From the IMG/VR virus record IMGVR_UViG_3300019763_000001, positions 91,494-155,493 of that record: DNA of 64,000 nt. One strand, 5' to 3'. The translations under genes were made by a program, and so were the position numbers. How positions within the stretch are numbered: the first letter of the stretch is position 1; each line of letters starts with the position of its first letter. The notes under the pieces are model-generated. The model saw only the letters and a list, made by a program, of their open reading frames with translations, was not told the origin of the DNA and did no database searches. The DNA is from a virus. Shown in pieces: positions 9,082 through 18,133 of this stretch.

Positions 9082-9426
9082 TCACTTCAGAGATGATTCA
9101 CAAACTCTCGCAAATTCATTCATCTGAGTTGCGTACAAAAGTTGATTATTCTTAAGTTCTTGTGAATAGTCTCTAAACGTAGTTTTAAGTTTATCCTCGT
9201 TACTAGCTAACCTATACTTATCAATTAGAGATTGAATCTCCTTAGATACTGAAATATTTCTAGTTCCAACGTATTCATTCATATAGAACATATATGCTGT
9301 ACATTGTTCAGTTGTTATGTTGCTATTTGCTACCAATTTAGTTGATTGCAGTGTGCCATCTTGCATTTGCGCCGTGCTTCCACCAATAACAGCAGCAATG
9401 ACAGTCGAAGTTATCGTTGTTCTCAT
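9082..9426 (-). CDS. Putative exported small protein
   Basis: 114 aa. The N-terminus 'MRTTITSTVIAAVIGGSTAQ' looks like a signal peptide with a short hydrophobic core and a likely cleavage near residue 19. The rest is helical with two Cys that could form a disulfide. With its two membrane-type neighbours it might be part of a lysis or envelope cassette, but no endolysin or holin is recognisable here. Confidence 0.55.
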   Translation of the reverse strand: MRTTITSTVIAAVIGGSTAQMQDGTLQSTKLVANSNITTEQCTAYMFYMNEYVGTRNISVSKEIQSLIDKYRLASNEDKLKTTFRDYSQELKNNQLLYATQMNEFARVCESSLK

Positions 9427-9541
9427 GATAGTTAAATGCGTTCTCTGTAAGAAGAAAGCCCCTTTAGTGGTTGATTGGAGTTATTGAGATATAACATTCT
9501 ATGATCCTCTAAATTAAACGGATTTTAACATCCTTGTTAAA

Positions 9542-9549
9542 TATTTATA
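9542..9549 (-). promoter_or_regulatory. Late promoter TATAAATA
   Basis: Exact T4 late consensus on the minus strand, 116 nt upstream of the 9426 start and overlapping the stop of the preceding gene. Confidence 0.6.
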
Positions 9550-9955
9550 ATAGCTGCAACTCCGAAAGCTTAACCAAAACTAAATTCTTAAATTGTTCAG
9601 CTAGTGCCATTGGAGCTTGCACATCTTCATTATTAAGCTTAGTGAATAATATTGTTCTATATCCGCCACATACACTTGCAAGCTTTAGAAATTTCTCTGC
9701 ATATAATTCAATATCTTTAGCTAATTGTAATGCCGCATCTTCATTATCCATACCAAACAACTGCGCTCTAATATGAATCATTGGAGTGTCAAATTCATTA
9801 TATTCAACTTCACCGTTAATAAGCTTTAACGCTTCCTCATATAGAGATGGAAAAGCTTTTTTCTCAGGCTCACTAAAGTCTTTAAGTGCAACTGCATCAA
9901 TTTCATTCATTTCCTGTATAAAATAGTCTTTTGCTTGTTGAATATCACTCATCAT
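9545..9955 (-). CDS. Hypothetical protein in the fibre/baseplate block
   Basis: 136 aa, acidic, predicted all-helical, no motif recognised. Its ATG overlaps the upstream gene's stop (ATGA), so it is coupled to the 182-aa gene before it. Position suggests a virion or fibre-assembly chaperone; this is a guess from context. Confidence 0.6.
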   Translation of the reverse strand: MMSDIQQAKDYFIQEMNEIDAVALKDFSEPEKKAFPSLYEEALKLINGEVEYNEFDTPMIHIRAQLFGMDNEDAALQLAKDIELYAEKFLKLASVCGGYRTILFTKLNNEDVQAPMALAEQFKNLVLVKLSELQLL

Positions 9956-10500
9956 CTTTTCTCCAAAACAAGGGAACCAGAATTCATATAAATGTATCGT
10001 CTACTTGATGTATTGGAATAATTTCCATCCCTCTCAAAAACAACCATCAAAAATTCATCTTCATTCAGATCAAACTCAGCGTCTTCAAATCCCTTTTGTT
10101 TTTGTAGTTCTTCAAAGTCGATTTTAATGTTTAACCGTTTACTTGATACTAAAGCTTGTCGTTGCGTATAGTCTTCGTATACAACCCTTAAATCCTGTTT
10201 GGATCCATCTTCAGCAACTTTAAATGCAATAAAGTGAACTCTAAAATTTATAGTTTCATTGCTTCTAACATCAGTGTACCCAGTAAATGAAAAGCTCTTT
10301 AACTCGCTTTTAAATGGAATATTAAACCCACCAACACTATTTGTATCAAATCTTAAGTCTCTTAAAATATCATCGTTTCGAGGTTTACCGATTGTTCTAT
10401 TTAAATGATAGTAGTTTGACCCGTATTGGTTCCAAGTTGTAAATCTATCGTTGTTTAAGTAAAGTCTTCCAGAAAATGGAATTAAAATAGTTTGGCTCAT
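9952..10500 (-). CDS. Probable virion protein, beta-rich
   Basis: 182 aa, beginning 'MSQTILIPFSGRLYLNNDRF'. Many beta-type segments and aromatic residues, and 'SRRYIYMNSGSLVLEK' at the end. It lies in the tail-fibre block and is coupled to the next gene. No family recognised; probably a small fibre tip or head/tail surface protein. Confidence 0.6.
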   Translation of the reverse strand: MSQTILIPFSGRLYLNNDRFTTWNQYGSNYYHLNRTIGKPRNDDILRDLRFDTNSVGGFNIPFKSELKSFSFTGYTDVRSNETINFRVHFIAFKVAEDGSKQDLRVVYEDYTQRQALVSSKRLNIKIDFEELQKQKGFEDAEFDLNEDEFLMVVFERDGNYSNTSSRRYIYMNSGSLVLEKR

Positions 10501-10512
10501 TACATATTCTCC

Positions 10513-11316
10513 TTATGGTGTTCCTTGATCAGTTACTGCAAATCCCACAACATAGCTACCGCTATTATCTGGACTGAACCTAGAAAACTTCATCGTTGTA
10601 TCAGTTGCAACAAAACCAAATCTCTTAATGCCTTCATTTAGAGACATACCTGCCCCATCAAATGCAAACGTTGTTATAGTGTTTGGAATTAACGTATTAG
10701 TGTCATCATATGGCTGAATTGCAGTAAATGTTGTTGTTCCAGGATACCCCCAAAAAATAGGAATAAAATAATATTGATTACCTACAGTTAAACCACTAAC
10801 CTCAAAAACCCAACCTCTCCTCATAGCAACGTTACATAAGTCAACTGCACCAGCAATGGACCCTAGAGAAGGATCGTTGCCATCTGGCCATGTCGTAACT
10901 TCTGTTCTCCCTGTGTTGTTTCCGTATGCATTTGGATTAAATGTTGCATTGTTCCTTCTTAGTACCCAATTAGTACCCGTCCATGTCCCTAGAGGGATGG
11001 ATGTATCAGCTCCTCCGCCTCCAGTTGCCTCAAAGGTTACTGCACCAACTGTTGGAGTATCATCACCAACTGAGGCTGCTGCATGTTGAGCCCCTTGATT
11101 CAATACAGCTTCTACTTTGCTCCACGGATATGAAACCCACCCCTCTACAAATGTTGTTACAGGTGGAGGAGAATAAGCTTCTGCCCACCCATAAGAACCA
11201 TCTGGAAGTGGTGCTAGAGAATATGATTTACCCACTTCTGCTAATGGGTTTGCTGGAATAACACCTTGTTTGTTTATATCAGCAATTTCTACCTGCTTTC
11301 CTTTCACTTTTGACAT
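10513..11316 (-). CDS. Tail-fibre-like structural protein
   Basis: 267 aa. The N-terminal 60 residues are distinct ('MSKVKGKQVEIADINKQG'), then Gly/Thr/Asn-rich beta structure with many Trp and Tyr, as in carbohydrate-binding or fibre domains. It is the first gene of a late unit with a TATAAATA box about 85 nt upstream. Role inferred from composition and neighbourhood. Confidence 0.6.
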   Translation of the reverse strand: MSKVKGKQVEIADINKQGVIPANPLAEVGKSYSLAPLPDGSYGWAEAYSPPPVTTFVEGWVSYPWSKVEAVLNQGAQHAAASVGDDTPTVGAVTFEATGGGGADTSIPLGTWTGTNWVLRRNNATFNPNAYGNNTGRTEVTTWPDGNDPSLGSIAGAVDLCNVAMRRGWVFEVSGLTVGNQYYFIPIFWGYPGTTTFTAIQPYDDTNTLIPNTITTFAFDGAGMSLNEGIKRFGFVATDTTMKFSRFSPDNSGSYVVGFAVTDQGTP

Positions 11317-11388
11317 ATATAAATTTCCTCATAATTGAATCTCCCTTTTAATATTTTAATCGAAACCCAATTATTTTAGTTAACGGTA

Positions 11389-11416
11389 TTGATTAAAATA
11401 TTTATATGCGTATAAT
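11389..11416 (+). promoter_or_regulatory. Sigma70-type early promoter (TTGATT-16-TATAAT)
   Basis: -35 TTGATT at 11389-11394, 16-nt spacer, -10 TATAAT at 11411-11416, 52 nt before the 11468 start. The spacer contains the antisense late box TATAAATA. Confidence 0.7.
11399..11406 (-). promoter_or_regulatory. Late promoter TATAAATA nested in an early promoter
   Basis: Exact late consensus on the minus strand, inside the spacer of the opposing early promoter; drives the 11316 gene. Confidence 0.65.
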
Positions 11417-11467
11417 AAAAGTTATAAAGAGTTCAATATCATTTACACAAACAAAAAGGAAATCAAA

Positions 11468-11722
11468 ATGGGAAATGGTAAAGCAGCAGATACAAAAAGC
11501 ATTCAATATGAAATTTTAGTTCTGCGAGATGAAATAATACCTGCTTATGAACGTAAGCTTAAAGAGATTGAAGAGCGTAAAGAGATATGCGAAACTGAAT
11601 CAGGAAAGAAGCTATTAGATGTTCTAATTTCTAGTTATCAAAAAATGATTAAAACTGCTAACGATAACTTAGATGGATTGATAACTTTGCATTTAGAAAC
11701 GCGAGAAGAAAAGAAGAATTAA
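11468..11722 (+). CDS. Small coiled-coil protein
   Basis: 84 aa, highly charged and helical throughout ('ILVLRDEIIPAYERKLKEIEER..'). A clear ribosome site (AAAGGAA) precedes the ATG. It stands alone on the plus strand inside the minus-strand fibre block, with its own promoter and terminator, so it is probably an early gene. No function recognised. Confidence 0.65.
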   Translation: MGNGKAADTKSIQYEILVLRDEIIPAYERKLKEIEERKEICETESGKKLLDVLISSYQKMIKTANDNLDGLITLHLETREEKKN

Positions 11723-11753
11723 AGTGATAAAATCTTAGCTTTATGCTATATTT

Positions 11754-11775
11754 GTGCTCAGAAATGAGCACTTTT
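11754..11775 (+). terminator. Rho-independent terminator for the 11468 gene
   Basis: GUGCUC/GAGCAC stem with a six-base loop followed by UUUU. Confidence 0.75.
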
Positions 11776-11805
11776 AATTGTATGAGCTTAAGTAATCACA
11801 AAGCA

Positions 11806-11830
11806 AGAAATGGGAGCTATTGCAGCTCCC
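11806..11830 (-). terminator. Probable terminator of the 11854 gene
   Basis: Minus-strand stem GGGAGCU/AGCUCCC with a five-base loop, followed by AUUUCUU. The U tract is weak. Confidence 0.5.
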
Positions 11831-11853
11831 TTCATGATCAATAAAACAATTGA

Positions 11854-12534
11854 TCAATACTCATAGACAAATAATACGTCGTCATCAACTTCCAGCGCAA
11901 ATAATGCATTAAGCCATGTAGCAGTTGTACCAGATACAGTAAAATCTTTACCAACACCATTACGATAATCAACACCATTGACTTTCATAAGAACGTTAAC
12001 ATTATTTTTAGGGGTTTGTGTTAAAGTAAAAGATGTTTGTGCAGCCGTCGCAGCGAATCCATCAACTTGATGTTGATGTTTAGAAGGATCGAAATCACTT
12101 TCATCAACATCATCCAAACCATTGACGACATCAAGCGGGTTAACATCTTTAAGCTGAACAACTTCTGGATATCGAATATCAACAAGCTTACCAACAGCAT
12201 CTTCAGTTGCAAAAGTAAACGCACTTTCACCGCCTGCACCATCTGTTGTGTAATATGTAATTGTCCAAACGCCAGCAGCTTCAGTTAGACGACCATATAC
12301 TTGTGTACCTTGATCATCAGTTACAATTTCACCGTTATCTGCGCGAATTAGAACAACTTTGTTTTGAGGAGATGTAGTAGCAACGCCTGATGTTGTATTA
12401 TTACCACCTGCTGTTTTACCAGCAAATGACGCTGTTACAGTTACAGAGCCGGCAGCTGCTAACGTAAATGCATCAGGAACTTGACGGATAGTACCAATTA
12501 GTACATCCAATTGTTTTGATTTAATTAAAGACAT
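11854..12534 (-). CDS. Tail-fibre-like protein with QTSF...W C-terminal domain
   Basis: 226 aa. The last 70 residues ('AAQTSFTLTQTP...NVLMKVNGVDYRNG..' to 'DDDVLFVYEY') form a module common in phage fibres: a QTSFTL start, NGV-Y centre and a Trp near the end. A related module ends the next protein (12566). The first 150 residues are Ala/Gly/Thr-rich. Ends just before a hairpin. Confidence 0.65.
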   Translation of the reverse strand: MSLIKSKQLDVLIGTIRQVPDAFTLAAAGSVTVTASFAGKTAGGNNTTSGVATTSPQNKVVLIRADNGEIVTDDQGTQVYGRLTEAAGVWTITYYTTDGAGGESAFTFATEDAVGKLVDIRYPEVVQLKDVNPLDVVNGLDDVDESDFDPSKHQHQVDGFAATAAQTSFTLTQTPKNNVNVLMKVNGVDYRNGVGKDFTVSGTTATWLNALFALEVDDDVLFVYEY

Positions 12535-12565
12535 ATTTAAAACCTCAATATTATATTAGTTAAAT

Positions 12566-13159
12566 TTATTTGTATGCTAAGTATTTAAACTTTACAACTT
12601 CACTATCTTCGAAAAAGAACGGACCGTTCCAATTTATAACCCTAGAAACCCTAGTAAAACTTTCACCCTCTATGTATGAGCCACCACAATAGTATAAAAT
12701 AACTTTCTCGCTTGGTATTGGATCTTCGCTCAATATAAATGAAGTTTGACCTAATACTGTTGTAAAATTATCAACTATAACTTTTGTTGAATTGTTATCA
12801 AATACATGCCACATTCCAGCTAAGTAGATATAGAATGTTGGTGGGTTTGTTTTTACAGTTGCAATGTCACCATCATTTATACCAGTTATAGTTGGTAAGT
12901 CTAATGGGTCATCAACTGTGAATACTTGAACACCAGATATACTTGCTGTTGCACCACCTGCCGTTATTGAAACCCAGTATGCATCTGTTCCCCTTGCATC
13001 TATGATTTCTGGAGAGGAAACTGCAAGAGCGGAGTTAACGACATAAAAGTACATCAACCCCGTTTCTTTTAGATAACAAACTTCATCTATCCTACCTTTA
13101 GAAGATGCTGTTGCAATATCGTTAATAACGAAGTTGCTCAATTGCTTTTGTGAAATCAT
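12566..13159 (-). CDS. Tail-fibre-like protein with shared N- and C-terminal modules
   Basis: 197 aa. The N-terminus 'MISQKQLSNFVINDIATASS' resembles that of the 892-aa protein at 15372 ('MINQSQIRHLMTDDET'), with a conserved 'YFYVV..' region, suggesting a common attachment domain. The C-terminus ('LGQTSFILSEDPIPSEKVIL') is the same QTSF module as in the neighbouring 226-aa protein. Probably an alternative or branching fibre component. Confidence 0.65.
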   Translation of the reverse strand: MISQKQLSNFVINDIATASSKGRIDEVCYLKETGLMYFYVVNSALAVSSPEIIDARGTDAYWVSITAGGATASISGVQVFTVDDPLDLPTITGINDGDIATVKTNPPTFYIYLAGMWHVFDNNSTKVIVDNFTTVLGQTSFILSEDPIPSEKVILYYCGGSYIEGESFTRVSRVINWNGPFFFEDSEVVKFKYLAYK

Positions 13160-13196
13160 TTACAGCACTCCAAAATAGATAAATTGATTATCTAGT

Positions 13197-13204
13197 TATT
13201 TATT
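13197..13204 (-). promoter_or_regulatory. Putative late promoter (AATAAATA variant)
   Basis: AATAAATA on the minus strand, 38 nt upstream of the 13159 start. Confidence 0.35.
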
Positions 13205-15320
13205 ATGGCTTTTCACCTATAGCAATCCAATCATATGATTGGTCAACCAACGTATTGCTATTATCTGAACATGCAATAGTGAATGTGCTAGTAGTTTTAG
13301 CAAAGTTGTCAATAAGCATAGATCGTACTTGTGTAGATCCACTTAATGCTGTTGCGGTTAGAGTATAGGTTGTATTAGCAAATGCAGCTGGTAAGCTTAC
13401 AATATTAGGACCGATTGTAACTGTCGATGCTGTACCTCTTTGAATTCGAGTATTACCAATATCAATATAACTAGAAGCTGTTTGGTCATTAATATCAACA
13501 CCACCCAAAACTTCACTGCTGTAAATTAGAGATAATCTTTCACCAGACGCATCCAATCGCCATACGGTTTCAACCATATTACCGTCTTTAATATTGATAT
13601 TATCAACGTTTACAACAGTTCCAGTTTTAACGAAAGACGGACCAAAGTTCAGCTCAGTATCTTGCCCATCCGCTTTAAAGAAAATACGAACAGGTTGCCC
13701 ATCATATACTTTAAACCACTCAGCGGTGCTTGGATTTGTTACTGAAATACTTGCACCAGTACATTGAACATATATATGAGGATTTCTAATCTTAGGCTCA
13801 ATAGTAGTGTTGATGCTTAGTTCATTAATCATACGCCCTTGAATAATTTTATCAAAGTTGTTCGTGTTGATAAAATAACCTAAACCAGCTGGTCGAATAA
13901 ATGTATACTCTGTACCATTCGATGGTGAAGTATCACGATTGGTAGAATTACCAAACACATAGTTTGTATTGAACCCTAACTGAGCATTTTCCATACCAGC
14001 AACGAATACAATTTTATATTCTTGGTTGTCAGACGCATTAGCTGGAGTATTAAGACCACCAACTGTGCTAGATCCATCACCATATACTAATAGAGTGTGA
14101 CCTAGAGAAACATCAAATTGAATGTTTGCGCCATCAGTAGGCCAATTCCAAATTTGAGTTGTATCGCTTTCACTTAATTCTAGTGCAGGTTTTGTATAGT
14201 TAAGCAATCTTACTTTTAATATACTTCTATCGACTCTAAATACAAATACATAAGTTTCGCCAGCTGGAATAACAACATCGTCAACAGTATTATCGTTTGT
14301 AGAGTTAACAATATCAGTTGTATTGAAGCTTACCGTATGTGGAGAAGTATCAGTGTTTTCAACATAGTATGTTACTGCATAGTCATCACCACCTTTTCCA
14401 TAAAACGAGTTGGCAGAATTCAAACTAAATTCAAAATCAACAGTTGTTTCTCTATATTCAATTTCATGAGTCGGAGAAAGTTGAAGTGTTGTTTGTGATA
14501 CAGTACCAGTTGTTCTAGTAACACCTTTAATAAGGCCAACTTTATTATTAAGAACAAGCTTACTAAGTGCAGCATTGTATGTAAACTGCAACGTATCCCC
14601 TTGGTCAAAGATATAAATTCCATCCAAAGCACCCGTATCAAAATCAGACGAAAACGCCAATTGTTGATTATTAGGGTTCGACGTGCATCTAATCTTATAT
14701 GTAGCTCCATCAACAAAGTTTGTTAACCCTGAGATAGTTGCTCTATCTGTAGTGCCTGCTGTCCCAACAAATGCAAGATATAAAACGTCACCATCATCAG
14801 CATCCCACGCAAAAGTCTCTGCCGCTGTTACAGGCTTTCCATAAATTGTTTCACTTCCAGAAACTTCAATAGGTTTTTCAAGAGTTTTGACATTACCAGC
14901 GCCATCCTTGTGAAAAATGTGTGTAACTGGGTCTGTGTTTGTATCTGTACCTGTAAAATAGATAAATTGATCAGTTACTGCAACTGTTGCAGCATCGATT
15001 TCAGCTTCTGTTGGTTTACCCGCTGTTGCTTGTGTAACACTGGAGTCACTTGCAAACAAATGGTTTTTAGCTGTTGCGCTTGGAACTTCTAGCGAAATTA
15101 GATTTCCACCACCCTTGTAATAAACGTGTGTTGCTGGACCATCAATATCCGTACCGTTGTACTTGAAATATGCTGGGCCTGCATTTGATGATGTAGCTGT
15201 TGCAATTTCGCCTTCTGTTGGAGCACCCGCAACTGTTGGAGCAACAAGAGTTTCTGTTAAAAACGTTACAGATGCATCGTTACTTCCGGACGCAAAAGAT
15301 AGTAATGGAGAATTACTCAT
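13203..15320 (-). CDS. Large tail-fibre/adhesin protein with TGTDT repeat module
   Basis: 705 aa from the ATG at 15320, which has a TGAGGA site; an upstream in-frame TTG at 15335 is less likely. The first 150 residues hold two copies of a roughly 65-residue repeat: 'VAPTVAGAPTEGEIATATSS', then 'YFKYNGTDIDGPATHVYYK', and 'VTQATAGKPTEAEIDAAT' then 'YFTGTDTNTDPVTHIFHKDG'. The same module appears twice in the 676-aa protein. The rest is beta-rich repeats. The final segment 'DWIAIGEKP' resembles fibre ends. Confidence 0.65.
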   Translation of the reverse strand: MSNSPLLSFASGSNDASVTFLTETLVAPTVAGAPTEGEIATATSSNAGPAYFKYNGTDIDGPATHVYYKGGGNLISLEVPSATAKNHLFASDSSVTQATAGKPTEAEIDAATVAVTDQFIYFTGTDTNTDPVTHIFHKDGAGNVKTLEKPIEVSGSETIYGKPVTAAETFAWDADDGDVLYLAFVGTAGTTDRATISGLTNFVDGATYKIRCTSNPNNQQLAFSSDFDTGALDGIYIFDQGDTLQFTYNAALSKLVLNNKVGLIKGVTRTTGTVSQTTLQLSPTHEIEYRETTVDFEFSLNSANSFYGKGGDDYAVTYYVENTDTSPHTVSFNTTDIVNSTNDNTVDDVVIPAGETYVFVFRVDRSILKVRLLNYTKPALELSESDTTQIWNWPTDGANIQFDVSLGHTLLVYGDGSSTVGGLNTPANASDNQEYKIVFVAGMENAQLGFNTNYVFGNSTNRDTSPSNGTEYTFIRPAGLGYFINTNNFDKIIQGRMINELSINTTIEPKIRNPHIYVQCTGASISVTNPSTAEWFKVYDGQPVRIFFKADGQDTELNFGPSFVKTGTVVNVDNINIKDGNMVETVWRLDASGERLSLIYSSEVLGGVDINDQTASSYIDIGNTRIQRGTASTVTIGPNIVSLPAAFANTTYTLTATALSGSTQVRSMLIDNFAKTTSTFTIACSDNSNTLVDQSYDWIAIGEKP

Positions 15321-15330
15321 ATGTATATTC

Positions 15331-15362
15331 CTCAAAAAGAAAGAGGGTGAATTAACACCCTC
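15331..15362 (-). terminator. Terminator after the 892-aa fibre gene
   Basis: Minus-strand GAGGGUG/CACCCUC stem with a six-base loop followed by UUUCUUUUU, between the genes at 15372 and 15320. Confidence 0.75.
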
Positions 15363-15371
15363 AAATTAAGA

Positions 15372-18050
15372 TTAAACTTTTGTATATCGAACTGTTACAG
15401 TTGCAGGTCTATTACCCAATGCAGCACCAGATACACTATATCTTAGATTATTACTTGCAATATGTGGTGCAAAGTATGTTGTATCGAATGACACACCAGC
15501 AATATATTTTCGATTTGAACTATCTTCAACAAAACCCTCAACAGATACTAGATCTTCATAGTTTGTTAAAGTGTCTATATTATGATCACCATTTGCTGCA
15601 ACTGTTGTGAATATAAACGTTCTCTCGAAAATTGGTTTTCCGTTGTGCCAAGTTCGATCAGTTTGACGTTCGTCAGTTGCATATGAATAACCAGAATCCG
15701 ATATAATAGTCTTCTGTTTCTTCTTACCAGTAATTCTAACAAAACCACTTGTAGGCGATGATGTGAATGTACTAGCTGTGGAAGCACCTGGATAGAATAT
15801 CAAGTTAGTTGAAGCATTTGTAACACTAACAACAGTTGGTGTAGAGTCAGGGTTATACAAAGCCGCAGTATCAATAGTTACAGTGTCGTAGATCTCACCA
15901 GTTGTCCAATGTTGGAAAGATACTGTCTCATATTCGGATTTAATATCACCCCACGTCTTAGCAACATCAAGTGTCATTGTTCCAGAGGTATTTGAACCAT
16001 CATATAAGACATCAACTAAATCTTCTGGGACAACTGTAGTAGTATCGATAACTGTTTTACGAGGCTTAATACCTTTAATCAACAAGTTACGAGATGTACC
16101 AGCAATACCTAATGTAACGGTAAATTGACCATCTGTTGGTTGAATGCTTGAAAACTCAGTATTGAAATCTTTGGTCATACCATATGAGAAATTCTCATTA
16201 GAATCTGTATCTATGGTGAACAAATTAGCTGTATCTATACGACCAGTTGGAAAGTGATTTTGGTTCGTAATGTAACTGAATTCAATAAACTCATATGTAT
16301 CTTTCGCTTGTTGCCAAGTTAGTCCATTATTTAAGTTATATGAACCGCCGTTAGTGATTGGGTTGTTGAATAGCACATCTGATAAATCTTCAACTTCAAC
16401 TAAGTTTGGTGGAACAACTGTCTTCAGCTTTTTACGAGCAATAACTTCAACTTGACCATTTTGAGAAACAGCTCCTTGAGTATCAACTCTAAACAACCCA
16501 TCTGTTGTTGGAGAAGTAAATCTAATTACGTTTTGGTAATCATTACCTCTAAATGCAACAACTTCCATACTGTTTAGAATATCGCTGACTGTTACTATAG
16601 CAGATTGTAACTGTTGTGTATCAGCAGAGTTCCATAATCTAAACTCCATACTCTCATAATCAGCTGCAATATCATTCCAAGTTCCAGAAGGAAGCGTTAA
16701 ATTGACATTATCAGTGTACGCCGTCTTTGGCATAAGAACAGTTTCAAAGTCTTCAACTTCAACCATACCGGCAAGAACTGTTTCAGTTTCAGGAATTTGA
16801 TTCCAAGTAATAGTGGAATGCCCAGTATTACCTGCACTGGTAGCTGTAGTATTATAAACTGTAGTTGTTGATCCACCATGAGATGCGAATTGCATCTTAA
16901 TAGTTTCGTTTCCTGTAGTTTTATACTGGAACTTAATTACAACAGACTCAGTTGCATTGGAAATCTTTGGATACCAATCCTCAGAGGAACTTGGAATATC
17001 TGCACCGCTTCCATCAACAAACTTGAAGTTTGAATTCTGTGTTAAGCTATTACGCGCTCTTAAAACTGCTGTAATATCATACGTACCTTCATTGACAAGA
17101 GTGATTTCACTGCCTACAATATCAGAATATGTACTACTGTTTGTACTTTGACCACCTGTAATAGATGTGTTCATCCCGTAAGATAGAGCTTTTAAGGATC
17201 CTTCACCTAATACTTGAACAGTCCACTCACCAACACCACTATCCATAAACAGCAATAGTTCGCCTTCAGCTTGAGTTGTATACGTTGCGTCAACAACACC
17301 ATTCAACTTCTCACCACTTTGAACGCTAAATACAGTGTCGCTATGTGTTGCAGTAGATGTAACCATTACACGATCTTGTGAACCGGTTGCAGCATATAAA
17401 GTTGTTGCTGTATCAGTACCTTCAGCAGTATATATACCTTGCTCTGCAATAGATGCAACAACAACACCTTTTTGAGCAAGACCGCCCGCTGCAACTTCGC
17501 CAACTTCAACAGCTTGTTCAACATCTACAAAAATTGTATTTGCATCACGAACGTGCAACAAACCTTGAACAATACCAGATGTTTGCTTCGTATCTACAAC
17601 CGCACTTGATGCTTGATCCAACCAATAGTATTCACCAGCTGTTAAACCATGTGCTGTTACCTCTGCAACACCGTGAGTAGTGACAATAAAATGACTACCG
17701 TCAATAACTTTAGTTACGATTGCTTGAGCAACTTTTTCACCCAAATCACCCTGCGAAGCTTTCCAATCTGTACCATCGTGATATACTGGTTGAAGAACAT
17801 TGAATCCGTGAGTTGCTTGAACAACAAGTTCCGTTAGTGCGCTAGCATCTTTTTTACGAACCCAGAATCCATCTGTAACTGTTGAAGAGACTACTTGACC
17901 TGCAATAGCAACAAGAGTATTATCTACAACGTGGTTATAAAAAGCTTGCTCACTTTTCACATAGATGACTTTATTATTGTCACCACGAATAGAAGCAAGA
18001 GATGTTTCGTCATCTGTCATTAAATGACGAATTTGACTTTGATTTATCAT
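15372..18050 (-). CDS. Very large tail-fibre/adhesin protein
   Basis: 892 aa. N-terminal attachment-type segment shared with the 197-aa protein at 12566. From residue about 420 there are three repeats of about 110 aa, each with 'VEVEDxxDVL', 'TYEFIEF' or similar, and 'KKLKTVVPPN'-like tails. The C-terminus contains 'ERQTDRTWHNGKPIFERTF', which resembles C-terminal modules of other phage fibres. Preceded by an exact late box (18125-18132). Confidence 0.7.
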   Translation of the reverse strand: MINQSQIRHLMTDDETSLASIRGDNNKVIYVKSEQAFYNHVVDNTLVAIAGQVVSSTVTDGFWVRKKDASALTELVVQATHGFNVLQPVYHDGTDWKASQGDLGEKVAQAIVTKVIDGSHFIVTTHGVAEVTAHGLTAGEYYWLDQASSAVVDTKQTSGIVQGLLHVRDANTIFVDVEQAVEVGEVAAGGLAQKGVVVASIAEQGIYTAEGTDTATTLYAATGSQDRVMVTSTATHSDTVFSVQSGEKLNGVVDATYTTQAEGELLLFMDSGVGEWTVQVLGEGSLKALSYGMNTSITGGQSTNSSTYSDIVGSEITLVNEGTYDITAVLRARNSLTQNSNFKFVDGSGADIPSSSEDWYPKISNATESVVIKFQYKTTGNETIKMQFASHGGSTTTVYNTTATSAGNTGHSTITWNQIPETETVLAGMVEVEDFETVLMPKTAYTDNVNLTLPSGTWNDIAADYESMEFRLWNSADTQQLQSAIVTVSDILNSMEVVAFRGNDYQNVIRFTSPTTDGLFRVDTQGAVSQNGQVEVIARKKLKTVVPPNLVEVEDLSDVLFNNPITNGGSYNLNNGLTWQQAKDTYEFIEFSYITNQNHFPTGRIDTANLFTIDTDSNENFSYGMTKDFNTEFSSIQPTDGQFTVTLGIAGTSRNLLIKGIKPRKTVIDTTTVVPEDLVDVLYDGSNTSGTMTLDVAKTWGDIKSEYETVSFQHWTTGEIYDTVTIDTAALYNPDSTPTVVSVTNASTNLIFYPGASTASTFTSSPTSGFVRITGKKKQKTIISDSGYSYATDERQTDRTWHNGKPIFERTFIFTTVAANGDHNIDTLTNYEDLVSVEGFVEDSSNRKYIAGVSFDTTYFAPHIASNNLRYSVSGAALGNRPATVTVRYTKV

Positions 18051-18078
18051 ATTTCTTTTCCTATAATTATAAAGAAAA

Positions 18079-18110
18079 TAGGGGTGATAGAATATTCCAC
18101 CACCCCCTAG
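18079..18110 (-). terminator. Terminator between two fibre genes
   Basis: Minus-strand stem UAGGGGG...CCCCUA with a U-rich tail (UUUUCUUU), between the genes at 18134 and 18050. Confidence 0.6.
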
Positions 18111-18124
18111 ATTTTAACTAATGT

Positions 18125-18132
18125 TATTTATA
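18125..18132 (-). promoter_or_regulatory. Late promoter TATAAATA
   Basis: Exact late consensus on the minus strand, about 75 nt upstream of the 18050 start. The terminator above lies between box and gene, so some readthrough or transcript start downstream of it is expected. Confidence 0.5.
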
Positions 18133-18133
18133 A

